DNA from: Zhengitettix transpicula
Lineage: Eukaryota; Arthropoda; Insecta; Orthoptera; Tetrigidae
Assembly (NCBI GenBank): GCA_037074705.1
Contig: CM073596.1
Location: 52,170,001-52,234,000, forward strand
Direction of reading: 5' to 3'
Length of the DNA: 64,000 nt
Under the pieces are notes generated by a model. That model did not search any database. It was not told the origin of the DNA and saw only the letters and a list, made by a program, of their open reading frames with translations. The position numbers and the translations under genes are program-made. This document shows, one piece after another, positions 59,701 through 64,000 of the stretch. The number at the start of each line of letters is the position of its first letter. Position 1 is the stretch's first letter.

Positions 59701-60557
59701 TTTATTTTGTGATTTATAATATTTACACAGAATCTTACTCTGTTTAAAAAAATGGAGAATACAAAAAGACCAATGACATACACAGCATAAAACAGGTAAA
59801 AACTTTTATTTAATGGAATCCTATTATTGACATTGTTATTTCAGATTCAGATGACTGAAATATAATATGCTTTGCTTGAAAATGCATTCATTATTCCAAC
59901 GTAATGTCTTTGATATAAATTTTTCACAGATACAATTAAACAGTGAGTCATCCAAAAAAACACATCCACATCAAGTCGTATCACTGCAAGTGTATTGATT
60001 GAAAAAATGTGAATTTATTGCCTACCAAATATCGAACACATAATGATGAAATATGTAATCTTATACCAAAAAAAATCTAGTAAGAGTGAAACTGTACATA
60101 TAAGGCCATTTAAAGAGTACCATACATTTTCAATATGCAATGTGTTTGATAAAAAAGCATGTGTTCATTACTTCATTAAACATAAATCAGTAGCAAAAAA
60201 CTCAGTTTATATACAACTTTGTTCACTACAGCTATATACAGTGTATAGATCTTTATATTTACAGAAGTAGTGACTAGAAATTAAAGTTATAAGAAAATTA
60301 GAGTAGCTCACTTCTGCTTACAAAACTCAACTTGGTAACATTAATAACATAATGATGTTATTTATGACATTTACAAATTACTCAAGTTATATAAATTTTC
60401 TCAGCAGTCCTTCTCTGTCACTGTTTTATCACAAAAAATATGACCATTAAACTTGGTTCATGTATCGCGTTATATAAAATATTTTATGATATGTTACAAA
60501 ATGTTTTAACTGTCTTTATAGAAAAATCAGTCTCATATAAATATAATTTCATCTTAA
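59701..60557 (-). other. Probable 3' untranslated region of the CLCA gene
   Basis: Low-GC sequence directly 3' of the stop. AATAAA on the minus strand occurs at 60019-60014, 59820-59815 and 59706-59701 (as TTTATT on the plus strand). I cannot say which is used, so the boundary is only a guess. Confidence 0.4.
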
Positions 60558-61969
60558 CTACACCATAGTGATGTTTCTCTTCTTCCTGTCACCACTGCTT
60601 ATCGAACTCAAAGAGCCTTGAAGAGCTGGGTTGAAATGAACTAATGTTCCATTTCTGTGGTAGCTAATGGAAGCTGGAAATGCACTGGTGTGCATCTCAT
60701 AGCTCGGAGCAGGCGAGTAGTCACTTCCTGGGTTCAGTTGGTAGGCTGGATGAGGTGGAGGCACAGTTGGGGAAAATTGACCTGTATCACTTCCTGGAGC
60801 TCTGTCATCATCGGGCTGATTGGCATAGGTGTTGTGTCTCCTCTCTTGCTGATGCAACATTTGAGACACACTCCATGATTGATATGGACTGATGGCCCTA
60901 CTGCCTCTCATAAGGGTGCTACTTCCATTACTGGAAATGGTACTGATGCCACTGACACTGTTCACTGATGGAATAGTTGATGTCTGATGTGTTAGCTCTT
61001 TCTGTTTTTGGTGTAACAGCAATTCTTGATGTTCTTCTACTGTTTCTTCCTCGTGACTGAGCATCATGTCATCGTCTTGTCTCTTTCCATCAGCGATACT
61101 ATCTTCATAATTGGGTGGTATTGTATCTGGCAGCTGTGTGTTGGAATCAATGTTGTTGATATTACTCATATTGGTAGGTGAAGATGGTATGATGGTTACA
61201 GTAGCAGTGGAAGATTTAATGTGCTGCTTCCCATTGCATTCACCAACCTTTGCTTGTTGCTTTTCATTAGCAGCTGCACGATGTTTACGTACCACACAAA
61301 TGTAACAGCAAATTATTATAATGATTGCCAATAAAGAAACACCTGCAACAATAGGTATCAGGAATTCAAGGCTGAAGAAATCAGCATTTGTAATTCCTGG
61401 AATTATTGATGCTGTTTCCACATTTTCCTTGAGTCTAGACTTGAGATCTTGAGTTGAAAATGGGTTAAATGGCAGAACTGTAGGTGGTGGTGGTGGAGAT
61501 GGCACCACAAAATATACCCAGTTTGAAAGAGGGCCCTCTAAATATCCATCCATAGTTTCTGAAAAAGCTCTCAGACGTACATACATGGGTTGATCCAAAA
61601 GGGATGGATTCCTTGTAAAGTCCAAAGTTATAGTTGTTTCTGATCCTGGTGCTAATGGAAAAATTGACCCATAATCCCAAATCTGTCCAAGAGCTTCATA
61701 GTGTTCGATGATATCATCCAGCCGATGAGTGTAACGTATTTCATATCGAGCTACAGAAGTGGTACTCACATCGGGAGCTGTCCAAGTAAGACGTGCTTTT
61801 AAGTCTGCTGCAAAAACCTGTGACCTCAGGTCGCCAATCCTTCCAACAATTGAATGTGGTATTATGTCTGCTAGACCAAAACCTATTGATATAGGAGGGA
61901 GAACTCTTTGAAATGGTGGTAACGACTGTGCTGATGGTGTAGGTATTGAACTTCCACAGCATTCAGAAT
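60558..61969 (-). CDS. CLCA-family protein, terminal coding exon (FN3-like domain, membrane helix, cytoplasmic tail)
   Basis: Last coding exon of a calcium-activated chloride channel regulator-like gene. CLCA proteins are secreted or membrane-anchored metalloprotease/VWA proteins that modulate calcium-activated chloride channels. The exon opens at an AG acceptor (reading TTTTCAG), completing a split tyrosine codon, and encodes 469 residues to the stop at 60558. Numbering from the first residue of the 63266-63421 exon: FN3-like domain about 184-296 (LTWTAPD, YEIRYT, VRLRAFSE), a proline run at about 296-303, a hydrophobic helix at 342-366 followed by basic RKHR, then a 243-residue Ser/Gln/His-rich cytoplasmic tail. 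The tail has a PPNY (PPxY) motif at 424-427 and ends in Thr-Met-Val, a class I PDZ-ligand pattern. N-terminal domains lie beyond the window. Family assignment is strong; subtype is not resolvable. Confidence 0.9.
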
Positions 61970-62217
61970 CTGAAAATAATGGGGAATATTTCGTATTACA
62001 CAATCAAAAATTTTAATCCAAGACATAATATTGTCAAATTTTTGATTTCAAGTTAACTAATTTAATAATATTATGAAATTATTATTTTAAATAACACAAG
62101 TCATCTAGACTAATTTCCTTGGGCATTTAACAAAAATCTTTATTAAGAATAGCAATTGTGAGTGAATTAAAATATATCGAAGAGCTATTAACAGAAATTA
62201 TAAATATTTGTACTCAC

Positions 62218-62358
62218 ATGTAAGTGCGATAGTGTTTTCTTGCCATGAGTAAGCTGTATTACCATTGTCTATAACTGAAATTTCAAATGTATGTATACCT
62301 TCTGAATAGGCACTAAAATACTTTGAGTAAACTCCATCCCCCTTAGTTATATCTGGAT
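62218..62358 (-). CDS. CLCA-family internal exon
   Basis: 141 bases with a CAG acceptor before 62358 and a GTGAGT donor after 62218. It starts in phase 1, completes a split Asp codon and ends with one base of the next codon. The product, PDITKGDGVYSKYFSAYSEG and then HTFEISVIDNGNTAYSW, is the block most diagnostic of CLCA proteins (the DxxxGDGVYSRYF pattern before the FN3-like domain). Confidence 0.92.
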
Positions 62359-62854
62359 CTGAAAGATTATTTCACATTGGTAATAAACTACTATATTTTA
62401 TAATTCAGATAAAATAAAGAAACAAAAATTATTTTATTACTCTCCTTCAATTAATAAAATGCTACACATGATAAATTAAAAAATGCAGTATTAATCTCAT
62501 TTACAGAAACTAAATCAGAGTACATAAATTCAATTTATGGTGAAATAAAAACTGTACATTTCAAAACCAATGAACAATTTCAATTTTTGAACTCTATAAA
62601 TTGTAATAGAAATCTGGATTTGATTTATATCTAGAACCACCACATTTTAAACATACACAAACTTAAATAATTTGCAAACATATATATTGAATAAATAATG
62701 AATTTGGATACAAAAATATTTGGTTATATTTTTATTGCAGCTATGTCCAACAGCTCATAAATTAAAGTTTAATAATGTTTTGTATACATATTTAGATATT
62801 TGATAAGTAAAGAAAGAATTTTTATGGGAATTTTAAAATAATAACTTTATTTAC

Positions 62855-62975
62855 CTCCATTACCAGTATCCAGTAAATCAAATTTATCCTGATGCACTAT
62901 TGTACTGTTTTTTCTTGGGCAACTTACAATCACTTCAACCCTTGCTCCTAACACAGGGAAATCTCCACGTTTAAC
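62855..62975 (-). CDS. CLCA-family internal exon
   Basis: 121 bases between a TGTAG acceptor and a GTAAAT donor, phase 0 in and phase 1 out. Encodes VKRGDFPVLGARVEVIVSCP and continues to LLDTGNG, fitting the CLCA segment where variability in the PV..A.V pattern precedes the GDGVYS block. Its single Cys may be disulphide-bonded in the extracellular part. Confidence 0.88.
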
Positions 62976-63265
62976 CTACAACAACAGTTAATAATTCAAC
63001 GTTATGGTAAAATATAAGCATTCATCATTACTATTAATCTCAACATGAATTTGGTAAATTTACTGATCATAAAAGAATCAAATTCAAATAAATCACAAAC
63101 ATCCACAACCAACATAATGAATTGTAAATAAGAATAAAATTGAATGATTTTTATTTTAAAAAAACCAATTTACTATTGGACTTGGTAATATATATTAACT
63201 AATATCAAAGATTGAGAAAATAGACAAGTTAACTCTATGGTAATGGGTTATAAAAATAATAATAC

Positions 63266-63421
63266 CTCAGTGTACAAAATAAGAGGAGTTTTCCCCTTGC
63301 TGGTCCAAGCACGAGCTCTGACAACAGGTGCTGATTTGAACTTTGCACTTGCTGTCACTTGGATGAAGTGTGGTTGAGGATTTCCAGGGTACCGGTTCAC
63401 CTCATATGTCCAAGTACCTGT
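63266..63421 (-). CDS. CLCA-family internal exon
   Basis: 156 bases, phase 0 on both sides, with a TTCAG acceptor and a GTATT donor. Encodes TGTWTYEVNRYPGNPQPHFI and continues to KTPLILYTE. GTWTY is the conserved beta-strand start of the CLCA beta-sandwich domain that follows the VWA domain. Confidence 0.9.
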
Positions 63422-63991
63422 CTGAACTTACAAAATTTAAGAATTGACTGTGTGCCTTTAACTTTGTTTGTTTGTTTAAAAAAACAGTTAACACTTAACC
63501 CAAAATTATTAAAATGAGTCATACATACTTAGACAAATATTTTTGTAATCTTCCCAGATTCATTCTGTGTTTCAATATTAGCTTCTATCAAGACGGTTTT
63601 CTCTTACTCGGTCATTTTAAGATAAAAACTAGAGATTCATTCAAAATTGAAGTGTTACAAAATTAAAAAAATAAATCAACTCCTGATTCAAGTCCAAAAA
63701 AATATATTTCAGTTTTGTTTCAAAAAGTGATATAAATAGATTAACCCCACAGTGAATATTTTAAAAAAAATACTTCAAATATAGAGCTTCCACACCGTTA
63801 AACCAAAACTCAGTTAGAAAATGGTTTTTTTTTATGTGCATGATTTAAATTCTGGGATTGAAATGTAATAGTATCATCAGAGTTTCGACGTAAGTACTAT
63901 AAATTATGTATGTACTGTGTATTATATAAGATTAAAATTTAGTTCATGTTACGATTAAATGACAAACTGGTTGCTTATGAGCGACTGTTAC

Positions 63992-64000
63992 CTCGTTCAA
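63992..64000 (-). CDS. Probable edge of the next CLCA exon upstream
   Basis: The last nine bases read Leu-Asn-Glu on the minus strand, followed by a GTAACA donor. This is in phase with the exon at 63421, and the join would give an LNE-TGTWTY order typical of the family. Too short to prove. Confidence 0.5.

Overview
This looks like a nuclear segment from an arthropod, most likely an insect with an AT-rich, repeat-loaded genome. Three things point there: introns with GT/AG borders and insect-typical length, a mixture of mariner, jockey-type LINE and Gypsy-type LTR remnants, and a calcium-activated chloride channel regulator (CLCA) gene. There is no sign of bacterial or organellar organisation. 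I recognise no rRNA, tRNA or CRISPR array.

Layout. Positions 1 to about 60,500 form a gene desert: I find no convincing host protein-coding gene in it, only transposable elements, their solo ends, microsatellites and AT-rich filler. The right end (60558-64000, minus strand) carries the last five coding exons of a CLCA-family gene. They give 609 readable residues plus three at the window edge, spanning beta-sandwich segments, an FN3-like domain, one membrane helix and a long cytoplasmic tail ending in a PDZ-ligand-like Thr-Met-Val.

Transposable elements. (1) A ~0.5 kb poly(A)-tailed retroposon family has 12 copies (6591, 10922, 11686, 15448, 24724, 25092, 29527, 30848, 40044, 41773, 45978, 54351). 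Truncation is mostly at the end opposite the poly(A), and several copies have target-site duplications of 9-12 bp; I do not recognise the family. (2) A 5'-truncated jockey-type LINE lies at 7502-9104 with a 15-bp target-site duplication. (3) A decayed mariner at 16524-17774 retains recognisable terminal inverted repeats. (4) A Gypsy-type LTR family has two true solo LTRs (27699-28654, 35068-36214) and two internally deleted copies that keep one LTR, a primer-binding site and the tip of the other LTR (1-277, 13977-14992). (5) Short foldback and tandem elements lie at 11150, 13314, 24105, 29180, 33996, 41623, 51341, 51906 and 57096. Many contain a motif resembling the hammerhead-ribozyme core (CUGANGA, stem II, GAAAC).

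Two signals seem most worth following. One is the hammerhead-like core, whose stem II varies in a compensated way between loci, in one repeat type as a direct duplication about 295 bp apart. The other is a set of 15 exact TGACGTCA palindromes in a 64 kb AT-rich window, about half of them next to a YY1-like CGCCAT core. All counts were made by eye and should be recomputed.
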